In this document: one piece after another, positions 7,049 through 16,704 of the stretch
How the letters are laid out: every line of letters begins with the position of its first letter
Position numbering within the stretch: position 1 is the stretch's first letter
Virus record (IMG/VR): IMGVR_UViG_3300017755_000035
Location: 1-34,062 of that record
Direction: 5' to 3' (one strand)
DNA from: a virus
Length of the DNA: 34,062 nucleotides
The notes under the pieces: generated by a model
What the model saw: the letters and a program-made list of their open reading frames with translations, nothing else
Databases searched by the model: none
Told to the model about the DNA's origin: nothing
Position numbers and translations under genes: made by a program

Positions 7049-7499
7049 TTGCCTTTCGCATACTCGCTTTCCATTTGCGATTCTTTGAATTTTTTACTTC
7101 TTCAAGTTCAAATACTTCAAGTTTCAGTTTGAAGAATTCTTCAGCATTATTTCCAATTTCTTTAATTGATGTAAGATTAATTGGCTTTTCTTCGGCCGGT
7201 GCTTGAGGTGCAACGCCGGAATCAAGATAGTCAACAATCTCATCAAATCTTTCGGCGAACTTGTTAAAGTAAGCTACGCGAATTGATTCTTCTTTATTAA
7301 ATTCTACGTAGTTTCTCTCAAGATCTTCTGGAGAAAACTCTTGTAAAATTTCATGAACAATTTTATTTTCAGGATTAAATGCATGGTGCGCAATAGTTAC
7401 AGCACCATCGTTTTCATAATTTTTAAATTCTGCTCTGATCAGCGTATTATCTGTATCTGTAAATCGAGCATTGACTAATCTTCCGTCTCTTGTTTTCAT
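6969..7499 (-). CDS. Conserved phage protein of unknown function at the end of the late operon
   Basis: 176 residues, not recognised. The N-terminal half is mixed (MKTRDGRLVNARF), followed by a Pro/Ala/Glu linker near 115-122 and a charged helical C-terminus rich in Glu and Lys. No signal or membrane segment. It follows the fibre-like gene by 10 bases with an AAGGAAT-type ribosome site and is the last gene of the minus-strand structural operon, so it may be a tail-fibre accessory or late cytoplasmic factor. The last 80 bases overlap the plus-strand glycosyltransferase in antisense. Confidence 0.6.
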   Translation of the reverse strand: MKTRDGRLVNARFTDTDNTLIRAEFKNYENDGAVTIAHHAFNPENKIVHEILQEFSPEDLERNYVEFNKEESIRVAYFNKFAERFDEIVDYLDSGVAPQAPAEEKPINLTSIKEIGNNAEEFFKLKLEVFELEEVKNSKNRKWKASMRKATTSLELLSLLYEVYSTLENEEGERLD

Positions 7500-7509
7500 T
7501 TCATATTCC

Positions 7510-8457
7510 TTATGCAGGGATCATATTAAAATAATATGTTGTTACTGTTGAGGCACTGCCTGATGGACTACTTATAGACCGATAAAACGTACCGTAAACA
7601 CCGCCAATTGTATCTACTCCGAGAGACTGTGAATTTGTTGTTCCAGTTTGACGAGTGTTTGTGAATGTTCCACGAGTCTCTCCAGATGTTGATGTAGCCA
7701 CTGTGTAGTATAGACCACTTGACATTTTACGTTGCAGAGAAGGTAACAAGACGTTTTGTACCAGCCCGCTAGCAGCTGTAATCTCAGCTTGTTGTAACTG
7801 ACCAGTTGTGCCAGCACCTTCAAGGTTAAGAGGAAACGTATCTGATCCGGGAATACTATCTAACGCAGTTTTTACCCAAAGCTTATATGTTGTTGTACCA
7901 GCTGAATAAGTAGTATCTGCGAAGAATGTACCTTTATCAGTCCATGTTCCAGCTCCTCCGTTTGAAGGAGTAGATGTTGATACTCTATAAGAACCAACCT
8001 CATCACCAGTTCTCATATTTGTAATCGCTTGATTAGTGATCACATCAGCAATTTGAGCTTCGGTAGTAAATGGAATGATATGATCACTTCCAGAATCATA
8101 ATACACTGGGCCGTGTTCGTTAAACACCGCAGCCGAAACAGCAGTCGGTGAAGATCTGTTTTGACGGTAATCGTATGTTGCGTCTGTTTCTGTACCAGTC
8201 CCTGGATAGCCTGGGTAACCTTGAGTAGTACCAGAGTTAGTAAGTTTTCTAGTGCCGTTCGTTTGTTGTGTAGAACTAGTGTCTGACGCAGAACCGATAT
8301 CCGTTTCGCCTGATCCAGCAAAAACGTATCCGATTCCATTAGCACTCAAAACTGCAGCGTATGCTGCTTGTGTGTAATACGTGACTCTTTCAAGTTCAGC
8401 ATCAGTCATATCTTGCAGCGAATCACTGCCATCATATTTAAGTGGAAATACTGTCAT
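7510..8457 (-). CDS. Tail-fibre/virion structural-like protein
   Basis: 315 residues, rich in Ser, Thr, Gly and Tyr with almost no Cys, as in phage fibre proteins. The N-terminus (MTVFPLKYDGSDSLQDMTDAE) is of a type common at the end of marine T4-like tail operons. The rest reads as beta-strand-rich repeats without a recognisable enzymatic motif. It begins two bases after the preceding fibre-like gene stops. Likely a distal tail or fibre component that meets the host surface; this comes from composition and position. Confidence 0.6.
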   Translation of the reverse strand: MTVFPLKYDGSDSLQDMTDAELERVTYYTQAAYAAVLSANGIGYVFAGSGETDIGSASDTSSTQQTNGTRKLTNSGTTQGYPGYPGTGTETDATYDYRQNRSSPTAVSAAVFNEHGPVYYDSGSDHIIPFTTEAQIADVITNQAITNMRTGDEVGSYRVSTSTPSNGGAGTWTDKGTFFADTTYSAGTTTYKLWVKTALDSIPGSDTFPLNLEGAGTTGQLQQAEITAASGLVQNVLLPSLQRKMSSGLYYTVATSTSGETRGTFTNTRQTGTTNSQSLGVDTIGGVYGTFYRSISSPSGSASTVTTYYFNMIPA

Positions 8458-8459
8458 TA

Positions 8460-9047
8460 TTAAACTCCAGGTCCGTACATTGTTTTAAGCGTTGTTCCCG
8501 CTGAATTTTTAATTTCTAATTTAGTTGTTGAAGCAAAGTTAGTCGATTTGATTGCTCCACTTTGAATTTTGTGAAATGATACCGCAGAATCAGCTAAGGC
8601 CGAATTAGAAACTACCTGAGCTCTAAATGCTCGACTTGGAACAGAGCTATCATTAAAGTGTTCTTGTTGGACAGCAAAATCTTGAATCTTAGATGCGTTA
8701 ATTGCATCATTCACAAGAGTAAATGATCCACGCGATCCACCGGATCCGCTATCAAACGTAATGCCACCAATACCTGAAGTACTAACAAAGTAATTCTTAA
8801 TATCAGCAGAATCTGTTACCTCAAAGAACGTATTCGCAAGATTATTTATAGCAGTTACTAAGTCAACCGCCGGAGTAGTAAGTGATGCTCGATTACCAAT
8901 ATCTGAATCTATGGCGTTAATGGCATGAACAAGCGTCGCGGCTGAATCACTTAGCGTCGCTAGATCTCCAATATCGGCTCCCATTTCATTCGACTTAGTT
9001 ACCCAAGTTGCAATAGGATCTGATAGATTAATTGTTGTTTGAGCCAT
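8460..9047 (-). CDS. Small tail-fibre-like structural protein
   Basis: 195 residues, beginning MAQTTINLSDPI. The first half carries repeated short units of the form 'D-I-G-x-x-A-x-L-x-x-x-A-x-x-L-V-x-A-I-N' (around 25-70), suggesting a trimeric coiled-coil or beta-stack. A Gly/Ser-rich segment follows near 100-110. The start overlaps the preceding small gene by 20 bases in another frame. Probably a structural or adhesion component; exact role unknown. Confidence 0.6.
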   Translation of the reverse strand: MAQTTINLSDPIATWVTKSNEMGADIGDLATLSDSAATLVHAINAIDSDIGNRASLTTPAVDLVTAINNLANTFFEVTDSADIKNYFVSTSGIGGITFDSGSGGSRGSFTLVNDAINASKIQDFAVQQEHFNDSSVPSRAFRAQVVSNSALADSAVSFHKIQSGAIKSTNFASTTKLEIKNSAGTTLKTMYGPGV

Positions 9048-9249
9048 CTTTATCCTCTAAAATCTGTTGCATCATTTGTTTCATCATAGCAACATCATTA
9101 CGAAGTATTTCAAGTTCTTCCTGTTGTTCTTTCCAAACCTTTTTACGATGCCTAGCTTTTGCTATATCTTTCGTATTTGTATTTATAACGGCTCCAGTAC
9201 GTATATCTCTTACCCAGCCGTTCATCCCTTGTACTTGTTGTTTCATCAT
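9028..9249 (-). CDS. Small coiled-coil protein
   Basis: 73 residues. The N-terminus carries the phrase GAVINTNT, familiar from small proteins in marine T4-like tail operons. The C-terminal half (from about 35) is a Glu/Gln/Met-rich amphipathic helix likely to form a coiled coil. ATGA coupling to the large structural gene upstream and a 20-base overlap with the fibre-like gene downstream argue that it is real and made with them. Possibly a fibre hinge or assembly factor. The codons for VINTN contain an embedded TATAAATA box. Confidence 0.6.
   Translation of the reverse strand: MMKQQVQGMNGWVRDIRTGAVINTNTKDIAKARHRKKVWKEQQEELEILRNDVAMMKQMMQQILEDKDGSNNN
9180..9187 (-). promoter_or_regulatory. Possible internal late promoter TATAAATA
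   Basis: A minus-strand TATAAATA lies inside the 73-residue gene. It could feed the downstream fibre-like genes (9047 to 6969). Since it also encodes part of a conserved VINTN segment, chance is possible. Confidence 0.35.
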
Positions 9250-11321
9250 GTTACTAGAGCAATCACTCTTAAGTCTGTAATAGCAGGAACTTTAGATGAA
9301 TTTGTTGAAGTCATAACAATCTTTACTTGGAATTGAGTAAATGAATCAAGGTTACCAACATCACCACCAGCAAGATATTCGTACTCACGGAATACTGTAA
9401 CTTGTTCATCAGCTGGATTGCTTGTGACTTCACTTAACTCAGTGTATGATAGATCATCAAGGTTATCATCTGGTGTACCAGTCTTAAAGTATACTCTAAA
9501 TCCTGCAGCGGATGGACGATTAGCACCAAACTTAATGCTCAAACCAACAGCTGGTTCTTCAAGAGTAACTGGTGTTGTAATGTGTTTCGCAGCATGTGAA
9601 CCAAGACTAGCATCAGTTTCATCAACAAATCGAATTGGAACATTGAATCCACTTGTAGCTGAATTATCCTGTTTGTCAATAATGTTTTCACGCATTATCA
9701 AATCAGATCTTTGTAGATCGATAATTGGTGAAACTTTTGTGTCTGATGTAGCAAAATCGACTTTCATATCGAATGAGGCGCCAGACAAGCTATGAACAAC
9801 TGCATTTGAATCGTTTAAAACAATACAAGGTGCTGTTAAAAAGTTATTTTCATTCAATGTAATAGGTGTATATGCACCGTCTTTTGTATATGTTGGATTT
9901 GTGTTTCTATTTCCAGCGTATGAAGAACCACTTACTAATTTTGCCGTAGCAGAAAGAGTTGTATCGGCTCCGGGTAATAGCGTTTGAACACTTGGTCTGA
10001 ATCTATCGTACATCATGTTACGAGTAACGATCATGCCATCACCACCGACAAAGAGAGATCCTTGAGCGTTTGAGTCAGCGGCAAAAGTAAATCCGGTATG
10101 ATCTACCTTTGTGATTGTTCTTGATCCAGTAACGGAATTGGCAAAACTAAACGCGCCACTTACATCTGCGTCTGATACACCAGAGATAAAGACTTTATCG
10201 TTCTTTGCGAGACCGTGGCCAACCATAAACACTGTACATTCAGTTCCACCTGAATCAGCAAGAAGTTGATTATCATTTGTTAATTCACGTATGTCTGTAG
10301 CATTGGTGAACAACGCTGAACCAGAACTTGCAAACTCTGCGCGATATATCTGAAACATCATATCACGATCTTGATCTGGCGACCAAGTTGAAGAGTTTTG
10401 AGACATAAACAAAGAACCAAGAGTAGGTTGCTTATTAACTCTTGCTTCGGTTGAACCAATCAAGAATTCATATGTCTTTGCGACAAAAACAGTATAATCA
10501 ACGCTATCTGCCAAAATAACAAAGGCATATTCTTTATTTGGCTCTAGATAAACTGGCTCATCAAATTCAAAGTCTGTACCATGTGAACGAATATTATTGA
10601 GATCAGACGCATCAGTTGGAATATTAATACTAGCTGGATCTAAAAATTTAGAAGCATCTGGTAAAGGTTGATTTGACGGAACACCAGCAACAACCGGCCG
10701 GATTTGCATTTGAACCGGAACACCAGTTGACTTTGTTGCAAAATATGCTCTAATCTTTGTTATAAAAATGCCATTCTTATTTTCAACAGCATCTACAAAG
10801 AATGATTGAGCAAGAGGATCTCTTCGAATAATCTGTGTTGTTGTAACAATTCTTGTAACACGAACAGTATCTTGATATGTTTGTAAAATACCAGTTGAAG
10901 TAAAAGGAACTCTAGCAGTACTAATAGCTTGGGACTCATCAGTACCTGCACCGGATACATCTACCAGTTTAAATTCGCGAGTACCAGTTCTAAACTTAAA
11001 ATTATCTCTGCTAGGAATAACAAATGAACCAATGATGACACCTGAAGCGTCAGAAATTAGATTTGTAGATCCATCAGGGTGCGCAAGTGCTTTTTGGAAA
11101 ACGTTTGAATTATCATCCTGACGTTCTGCAAATGATTTAAACGTTGTTTCTTCACGTGTGTAATCATCAATCGCTTTCTTACCAAAGTACGGAAAATACC
11201 GAGTGTTAGGGCGAAGGCCTTGTGCCTTAAAGAAAACTTTTCTGCCACGCATGAAAGGAATGAACGACACATCAACGATTTCCGTTCCAATTTTTTCTCT
11301 GCGAATATCAACGTTAGACAT
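9246..11321 (-). CDS. Large virion structural protein (baseplate/fibre region)
   Basis: 691 residues. The first 60 contain SFIPFMRGRKVFFKAQGL, and a DPLAQSFFV segment followed by GIFITKIRAYFATKS lies near 195-225. These phrases are typical of large structural proteins of marine T4-like phages. The protein is beta-rich with no membrane segment or catalytic motif. It follows the 1037-residue protein by 34 bases, with GGAG before its ATG, and ends in an ATGA overlap with the small coiled-coil gene. By position it occupies the place of T4 gp9-gp12, which are not recognisable here, so it may connect baseplate to fibres. The family is recognised, the precise role is not. Confidence 0.7.
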   Translation of the reverse strand: MSNVDIRREKIGTEIVDVSFIPFMRGRKVFFKAQGLRPNTRYFPYFGKKAIDDYTREETTFKSFAERQDDNSNVFQKALAHPDGSTNLISDASGVIIGSFVIPSRDNFKFRTGTREFKLVDVSGAGTDESQAISTARVPFTSTGILQTYQDTVRVTRIVTTTQIIRRDPLAQSFFVDAVENKNGIFITKIRAYFATKSTGVPVQMQIRPVVAGVPSNQPLPDASKFLDPASINIPTDASDLNNIRSHGTDFEFDEPVYLEPNKEYAFVILADSVDYTVFVAKTYEFLIGSTEARVNKQPTLGSLFMSQNSSTWSPDQDRDMMFQIYRAEFASSGSALFTNATDIRELTNDNQLLADSGGTECTVFMVGHGLAKNDKVFISGVSDADVSGAFSFANSVTGSRTITKVDHTGFTFAADSNAQGSLFVGGDGMIVTRNMMYDRFRPSVQTLLPGADTTLSATAKLVSGSSYAGNRNTNPTYTKDGAYTPITLNENNFLTAPCIVLNDSNAVVHSLSGASFDMKVDFATSDTKVSPIIDLQRSDLIMRENIIDKQDNSATSGFNVPIRFVDETDASLGSHAAKHITTPVTLEEPAVGLSIKFGANRPSAAGFRVYFKTGTPDDNLDDLSYTELSEVTSNPADEQVTVFREYEYLAGGDVGNLDSFTQFQVKIVMTSTNSSKVPAITDLRVIALVT

Positions 11322-11355
11322 TATGACACTCCGTTATATTTGTCTTTTTCATTTA

Positions 11356-14300
11356 TTAATCACCCCAATCCGACATACCAGTAGGACCGCCACCTCCAAA
11401 TTGGCCAGCACCAGCTGTACCAGATGGATCGCGTCCAATATCACCGTTATCCCGGCCGCCGTTATCATCACCGCCGCCACCGCCATTGATGCGGATAATT
11501 CTAACTTTTCTAATAGTTCCACCATCTACAATTGCATCAGGTGCTTGACGGCGTTCGTACCACGTATCAGATCTTGGTGATAACGTGATATGACCTTCAC
11601 CAGAGAATACCGCAAATGGGTTAACATTTTCTGTTTCAGTCGCTAATGGTTGATCAATAAACACATGGCTTGAATCTACAGACAAAGTCAAGATATCGCC
11701 TGACGGTCTGAAAACTCCACGTGTAGTGCTAGTAGAATTAGCAGAATCGTATAGAAGACGAATGACATTTGACATTGCTTGAGGATGTAGTACACCACTA
11801 CGTTCATGAATAAATGCTCTATATTCGTCTCTTTCAACATCTGAAAAATTGAAATTATCAAATGGATCAGCAATGAATCCAGCTTTTGTTCTTTCATTAC
11901 CAGCCGAATCAACAATCGTTAATGCTTCGGTGGCATTTTCAAGTAAACTTAACACAGTCAAATCTTGAAGATCATCAATTCTTTTCTCAAGATTACCGAT
12001 ATCTGCCATTGTAAATCGTTTAGCTTCAACATAACGACTTGATAAATCAGATTCATGGATTGTAAATGGATTCAAAGTAAACTGATAGATTTCTAAAGAT
12101 CCATCTGGTACAGCTGGAAGTTTTGCACCAGTAAGAGCTGGTTCACCTTCAATATAACGAAGCTCGCCAGCTTGTGGATAACGATCTAGATTTTCATCTT
12201 TTGTTGCAACAACGAGTCGATCTTTACGAGTAAGATAATATGTTGGATTAATATCAAAAGCGTTTTGATTTGCTGGAAGCAACGGAGTAATTTGGCTACC
12301 GTTACCGGCTGAGTCAAATGTGTATCTCATTGTACCATCTGAATCTGCAAGAATACCAGCCACTGGGCGGAAATCAAGAACATTTCTTAAGCTAACAGTA
12401 TTACCATCCTGTTGACGGTAATCTTGAATCCCATCGTATCCAACACTATCTCCAGATGGATAAGATGTTATATCGAAATGAGTACCTGATGTGCTGTGTG
12501 TAAAGTATCTGAATTGGACAACTGCGTTACCGTTTGGAAGATTACCAACACCACTATTCTTTATTAATCGGCCGATGCCATAAAAGTTATCTCGTTGACC
12601 ATTATCGACAGTAAAGAAGTTTGTTAAATCAGCTCCACTTGTAGAACCTAAATTAATTCCTTCAACTTTATAGATATCTGCTTTTCTCAATGATAAGAAT
12701 TGAGTACCATTTCCGTCTGAATCTAAGTCATTTTGCATGTTCAAAGTAAGAGTCTGTTGAGCAGCAAGAGACTTTGTCTTAGCCGAGAAGTTACTTGGAC
12801 CTTTGTGAACTTGTAAAGCGTAAATGTCGTATGTTCTAGTATTGCCACCGCCACCAGTAATATTGAATTCAGTACCAGCTGGCGAACCAAGAGTAATATT
12901 AAATGTAAGACTTGCGACTTTTCCAGAAGTATCTGTTGCAACCCAAGAAGTAGAACTTGTGAATGTATCACCACCAGATATAACTTGGTTAGAAGCAAGA
13001 ACACCACTAGCGTTTGTTGTTACTGTATATTTCTTTTGAAGCGTAATATCGTTTGAAGATGTATAGGCAATAGTTGATGGACGAGCATAACTAAGAGGGA
13101 ATAACAAATTATTGTCAGCAGTACCTTGAATAACTGCTCGACCACTTACTTGTTTTACAGCGAGATATTCATTAGCACCAGTTCCAATTGAAGCAGTGTT
13201 CGCAAAGTTTTGGCCAGAATTCATTTGAATATCATAGAGATAAGCTCTATGGTCTGCTCCGTCTTCTTCATAACCACGAATTCTTGCGTATCCAATATGA
13301 TTTGGAACAGCTCCAGCTGAATCATGTACGCCGTCAAAAAGATTTGATCTAGCGTGATTTTCTGGTAGATTGTAGTTTGAATCAAAAAGAACATAGTTAC
13401 CATAACGAGGAATTACAGTATCACCATTCTCTGCTTGAGTTGTCTGAGCCTTTGGTACAGTAATGTCTTCGGCTGGAATATCAATTCGATAACCATCAAC
13501 ATATGCTAAACCATTACTTACATCCAAGCTAAGATTTGAATCATTGAGTGGTTCAAACTTTGCTACAAAATTCTTTACAATATAGTCGCCTGATTCTTCT
13601 TTAGTTCTTAGCGCCATGAAATCGCGAATAATGTTATAAGAACTATTAACCGTTACTTGTTTACCGATTTTGTCATTTATGATTTTACAAAGGAAAACAA
13701 AGTTGTCTGAAGCAGCTAATAAGTCACGAGTACTCAGAGTGAGGCTAATCCGATATCGATCTGCACCAGGTGCTGCGTTGTTTGGAGCCGCGCCTTGGTT
13801 ATCAAAAAGATCGTTATCATCAGTTGCTGTAACAATATCTTGTACAAGCTTAAATCCAAGTTCTTTTGTGCCAGTCTTTGAATACTTATTCACAAATGCG
13901 GATTGTTGTTTGACGAAAACAAAGTGGCCTTGTACATAAAAAGAACCAGAAGTAATTGAAGCTTCTAAGCCTTGACCAGTTGCGTCTGCAGAAGCAATTG
14001 TAAGTGCATCGAGAGAACCACCATCATGAGTTAGTGTACCACCATTCGAACAACGAACAGCCGATGCGCCAGCTGTACCGCTTGACGTGCTAGTATATTC
14101 TACATAGATTGTATCCGGGTCAGAACCGGTAGCTTCAACAGCCTTAATGACTTTGACTTTAATGCCATCGCCATCAGTAAATGTTTCACCAACTACATCA
14201 CTAGCAGCTGCTGGAAGAGCTCCTGAAGTGAGCTTGATAAATTCTAAATTGTTGAGTGTAAGGTTACCGCCATTTACTTTACCACCTTCTTTGAAGATGT

Positions 14301-14469
14301 TTGATCCCATCCGCTGAATCTCAGTTTGGATGATTGTCTGCATTTGCGTAAGCTCACGTGCTTGCAAAGCTCGACCAGCGTTAAAGAGTATCCGATGGTA
14401 ATTATCAGAGTCTTTAAAATCGTCCTTATATGTAGTTCCGAACGTAGTAGTGGTAAATGTAGTTGCCAT
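11356..14469 (-). CDS. Very large virion structural protein with DUF4815-type N-terminus
   Basis: 1037 residues, the longest gene in the window. The N-terminus (FNAGRALQARELTQMQTI at about 29-46, then IFKEGG) matches the pattern I associate with the DUF4815 family of phage structural proteins. The long middle is beta-rich and Ser/Thr/Asn-heavy. Residues 990-1037 form a Gly-rich, low-complexity tail (GGGGGDDNGG and so on). It lies 3 bases below gp8 and upstream of the 691-residue protein. Likely a peripheral baseplate or fibre-attachment protein replacing the T4 gp10/gp11/gp12 set; inference from position and family. Confidence 0.75.
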   Translation of the reverse strand: MATTFTTTTFGTTYKDDFKDSDNYHRILFNAGRALQARELTQMQTIIQTEIQRMGSNIFKEGGKVNGGNLTLNNLEFIKLTSGALPAAASDVVGETFTDGDGIKVKVIKAVEATGSDPDTIYVEYTSTSSGTAGASAVRCSNGGTLTHDGGSLDALTIASADATGQGLEASITSGSFYVQGHFVFVKQQSAFVNKYSKTGTKELGFKLVQDIVTATDDNDLFDNQGAAPNNAAPGADRYRISLTLSTRDLLAASDNFVFLCKIINDKIGKQVTVNSSYNIIRDFMALRTKEESGDYIVKNFVAKFEPLNDSNLSLDVSNGLAYVDGYRIDIPAEDITVPKAQTTQAENGDTVIPRYGNYVLFDSNYNLPENHARSNLFDGVHDSAGAVPNHIGYARIRGYEEDGADHRAYLYDIQMNSGQNFANTASIGTGANEYLAVKQVSGRAVIQGTADNNLLFPLSYARPSTIAYTSSNDITLQKKYTVTTNASGVLASNQVISGGDTFTSSTSWVATDTSGKVASLTFNITLGSPAGTEFNITGGGGNTRTYDIYALQVHKGPSNFSAKTKSLAAQQTLTLNMQNDLDSDGNGTQFLSLRKADIYKVEGINLGSTSGADLTNFFTVDNGQRDNFYGIGRLIKNSGVGNLPNGNAVVQFRYFTHSTSGTHFDITSYPSGDSVGYDGIQDYRQQDGNTVSLRNVLDFRPVAGILADSDGTMRYTFDSAGNGSQITPLLPANQNAFDINPTYYLTRKDRLVVATKDENLDRYPQAGELRYIEGEPALTGAKLPAVPDGSLEIYQFTLNPFTIHESDLSSRYVEAKRFTMADIGNLEKRIDDLQDLTVLSLLENATEALTIVDSAGNERTKAGFIADPFDNFNFSDVERDEYRAFIHERSGVLHPQAMSNVIRLLYDSANSTSTTRGVFRPSGDILTLSVDSSHVFIDQPLATETENVNPFAVFSGEGHITLSPRSDTWYERRQAPDAIVDGGTIRKVRIIRINGGGGGDDNGGRDNGDIGRDPSGTAGAGQFGGGGPTGMSDWGD

Positions 14470-14472
14470 TCT

Positions 14473-15852
14473 TTACACCGTCAATATAACTTTAAGGTCT
14501 TCGGTTTGAGACGAAGATCGAACAATTCTTGCTCTATTCTCTATGTATAACAAATCTCCAGAGTAAATATCAACAGGACTAAAGAGGTTGCCACTATCAA
14601 CTGTACCTGATCCACCTAAGTTACCAGTTAATGCTTCTGAATTTTGGAAGTGACCGTTTTGAGTCTTTTCGTTTTGATGGAATCGAATAGTGAAACCACT
14701 ATTTGAGTCAACTTCATCAACAAATGCAGTTACTCCAGAAGTTCCGCCAGTAATAATTTCATCAACAGAAAATCCAGTTGTAGCAATATCAGTTGTAAGA
14801 GTTAATTGGCGATTCACTTTTGAAGATGTTCCAGAATATCTACCACCGGGAGAAGCAGAATCAGTGAGGTCTAAGTTTTTCAAAACAAGAATTTGTCTGT
14901 AATCGTTAGTGATATTAAATGTTCCAGTTTCGGTACCATCAGCTTTAACGTTTGACAAAACACTTGAAGATTTCAAATCTTTACGAGCATCAAATCCAAA
15001 GCCATCACGTGGACCAATGATTGGTCTTAATGAACCACCAGTTCCTCCACCGCCTGAGAGCGAGATTGAGCTATAATCATATCCTGAACCCATACCAGCA
15101 GATTCATTGTCCATAGTAACTTTTACAATACGACCACCAGAGATTGTAGCACTAGCTGCAGCTCCCGCACCGTTTCCGCGGAAAGCGATTGTTGGTGCAG
15201 AAGTATAACCTGAACCACCATCTACGATTTCTGCTCCAAGAATCTGTCCACCAGTTGAAAAGTTTTGAACGTTCAACTGTAGAAGTTGGAAAGCAGTGGC
15301 TGCACCAGAATCAACTAGAACTTTTTGTGTTGGAAAAAATCCAGCAGTCAAGAAGTTAGTAGCTTCACCAGCTGAGATAGAATAGAGATACTTCCAACGA
15401 TAACCATCAGAAGTTTCAAATACAGACGAGACACTCGCACCAGCGGCGCTATAAGATGGCTTGACTGTTGATGGGTTTGCAGAACCGGTTGCACTCTGGC
15501 TTTGTTGAATACAGATATAAACTTCGTTATCTTCGGTCAGTACATAGTATGGTTGTGTTGGATAACCTACTTGTTTATCATTCCAAGCAGAATATGTTGT
15601 ACCTGAAGACCAGTTATGTCTTGTCGCGACAAAAGAAGTTGCAGTAATTTTCTTAATTGATTCAAGATTACCGCGAGATATACGAGAATCGAATTGATGG
15701 CTAAGTGGAGTAGCAGTAGTGTCAGATGAATCATAAGTGTCTGTCTTACCGATGCCAATAAAGTACTCATTTGAGTCAGTTGTGCTTGTGACTTCAGTGA
15801 AGAAATTAAGCGCGATTTGATGTTTAAGCGCGTCTGTTACAATTGCTGCCAT
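14473..15852 (-). CDS. gp8: Baseplate wedge protein gp8
   Basis: 459 residues against roughly 330 in T4, so it carries extra domains. The N-terminus (MAAIVTDALKHQIALNFFTE, then YFIGIGK at 30-36) and DGYRWKYLYSIS (149-160) are the hallmarks by which I recognise marine T4-like gp8. Gly-rich GSGYTSAPTI and GSGYDYSSIS units at 214-265 form a repeated beta module. A second module near 360-410 contains VDEIITGGTSGVTAFV, also seen in gp53. gp8 is a wedge component that dimerises between gp10 and gp7 in T4. It is one base-triplet upstream of the DUF4815 protein and preceded by the fibre-like gene. Confidence 0.85.
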   Translation of the reverse strand: MAAIVTDALKHQIALNFFTEVTSTTDSNEYFIGIGKTDTYDSSDTTATPLSHQFDSRISRGNLESIKKITATSFVATRHNWSSGTTYSAWNDKQVGYPTQPYYVLTEDNEVYICIQQSQSATGSANPSTVKPSYSAAGASVSSVFETSDGYRWKYLYSISAGEATNFLTAGFFPTQKVLVDSGAATAFQLLQLNVQNFSTGGQILGAEIVDGGSGYTSAPTIAFRGNGAGAAASATISGGRIVKVTMDNESAGMGSGYDYSSISLSGGGGTGGSLRPIIGPRDGFGFDARKDLKSSSVLSNVKADGTETGTFNITNDYRQILVLKNLDLTDSASPGGRYSGTSSKVNRQLTLTTDIATTGFSVDEIITGGTSGVTAFVDEVDSNSGFTIRFHQNEKTQNGHFQNSEALTGNLGGSGTVDSGNLFSPVDIYSGDLLYIENRARIVRSSSQTEDLKVILTV

Positions 15853-15853
15853 A

Positions 15854-16675
15854 TTATACCACCGTTGTTACTGATTGATTGCCTACGAGGAACCAGTTGG
15901 AACCATCCCATATGCATTGTGCTCCTTCATTTTGAGCAATTGCGAAACTAGTATTAGTGCCAAAACTTGTAGGCGTAATTGTTGCAGTCCCGGCTCCTTT
16001 GTTTGTAAAGATTTTATATTCACCAGTTGTCGTTCCATCTGCCAATGCAACAGCAAGAGCTGAACCTTTATTACATATAATATATGAAGCTGCCGTTGAT
16101 GCAGTACCGTTCGAAGTAATTGTAACCGATTCGTAAGCAACCTTACTTACTTCAACCGATCCAGTACCTTTAGCGTTAATGTTTAGATTAATGTTACCGT
16201 CTGTACCAGTTGCATTGATTTGAGGTTTACCAGAAGCTGCAGCATTAATAACTGTAATCTGGTTAACAGACGACGCCGATCGAGTAAAGTTAATAAACGG
16301 GTTACCTGATGAATCGTTGATACAATGTAAAATCTGAGGTCGATTAATGATAGGTGTACTTATTGTTTTGTTTGACAAAGTCTGAGTAGCACCATTCAAC
16401 GTTACAATACCATCAGAGTCTGGCAAAGTAATTTTGACATCAGCAGTTACATTACTTGCAACCAGTCGAGTTTCATGAGCGTCTGCAGTAGCACCTTCAA
16501 ATACTACGGCACTATCTTCAAATGTTACTTGTGAAGACAGGTTATTGCTATCTCCACCACCTAAAAAGCTATAGAGCTCAACGAAGTTAGTATTAATTTT
16601 TGTACCAGCAGCTTTCAGCGTATCACCAGTTCCGTCATTCGCAGTACTGCCAGTATTGATATTTTGTCTTGCCAT
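15854..16675 (-). CDS. Fibre-like virion protein with ANDGTGDTL N-terminal motif
   Basis: 273 residues. The N-terminus (ARQNINTGSTANDGTGDTLK, then INTNFVELY) is a recurrent attachment module of tail and fibre proteins of marine myoviruses. Further on are a SNKTISTPII segment (about 102-111) and Thr/Asn/Gly-rich beta repeats ending in WDGSNWFLVG, as in fibre tips. A TATAAATA late box at 16697-16704 lies about 21 bases before its ATG, so it can be transcribed separately from gp6. One base separates it from gp8. Probably a baseplate-attached short fibre. Confidence 0.7.
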   Translation of the reverse strand: MARQNINTGSTANDGTGDTLKAAGTKINTNFVELYSFLGGGDSNNLSSQVTFEDSAVVFEGATADAHETRLVASNVTADVKITLPDSDGIVTLNGATQTLSNKTISTPIINRPQILHCINDSSGNPFINFTRSASSVNQITVINAAASGKPQINATGTDGNINLNINAKGTGSVEVSKVAYESVTITSNGTASTAASYIICNKGSALAVALADGTTTGEYKIFTNKGAGTATITPTSFGTNTSFAIAQNEGAQCIWDGSNWFLVGNQSVTTVV

Positions 16676-16696
16676 TTATCTAAATCCTATAATGGT

Positions 16697-16704
16697 TATT
16701 TATA
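16697..16704 (-). promoter_or_regulatory. T4-type late promoter box TATAAATA
   Basis: The minus strand reads TATAAATA. The TAA stop of the upstream gene (16700-16702) lies inside the box. Its spacing of about 21 bases to the ATG at 16675 resembles the box before gp25. Confidence 0.65.

Noticed and set aside
12741-13039. Open frames of 70-90 codons in other frames of the large structural genes
   Set aside because: Low-complexity Leu/Val-rich products that follow the codon pattern of the real gene; no ribosome sites.
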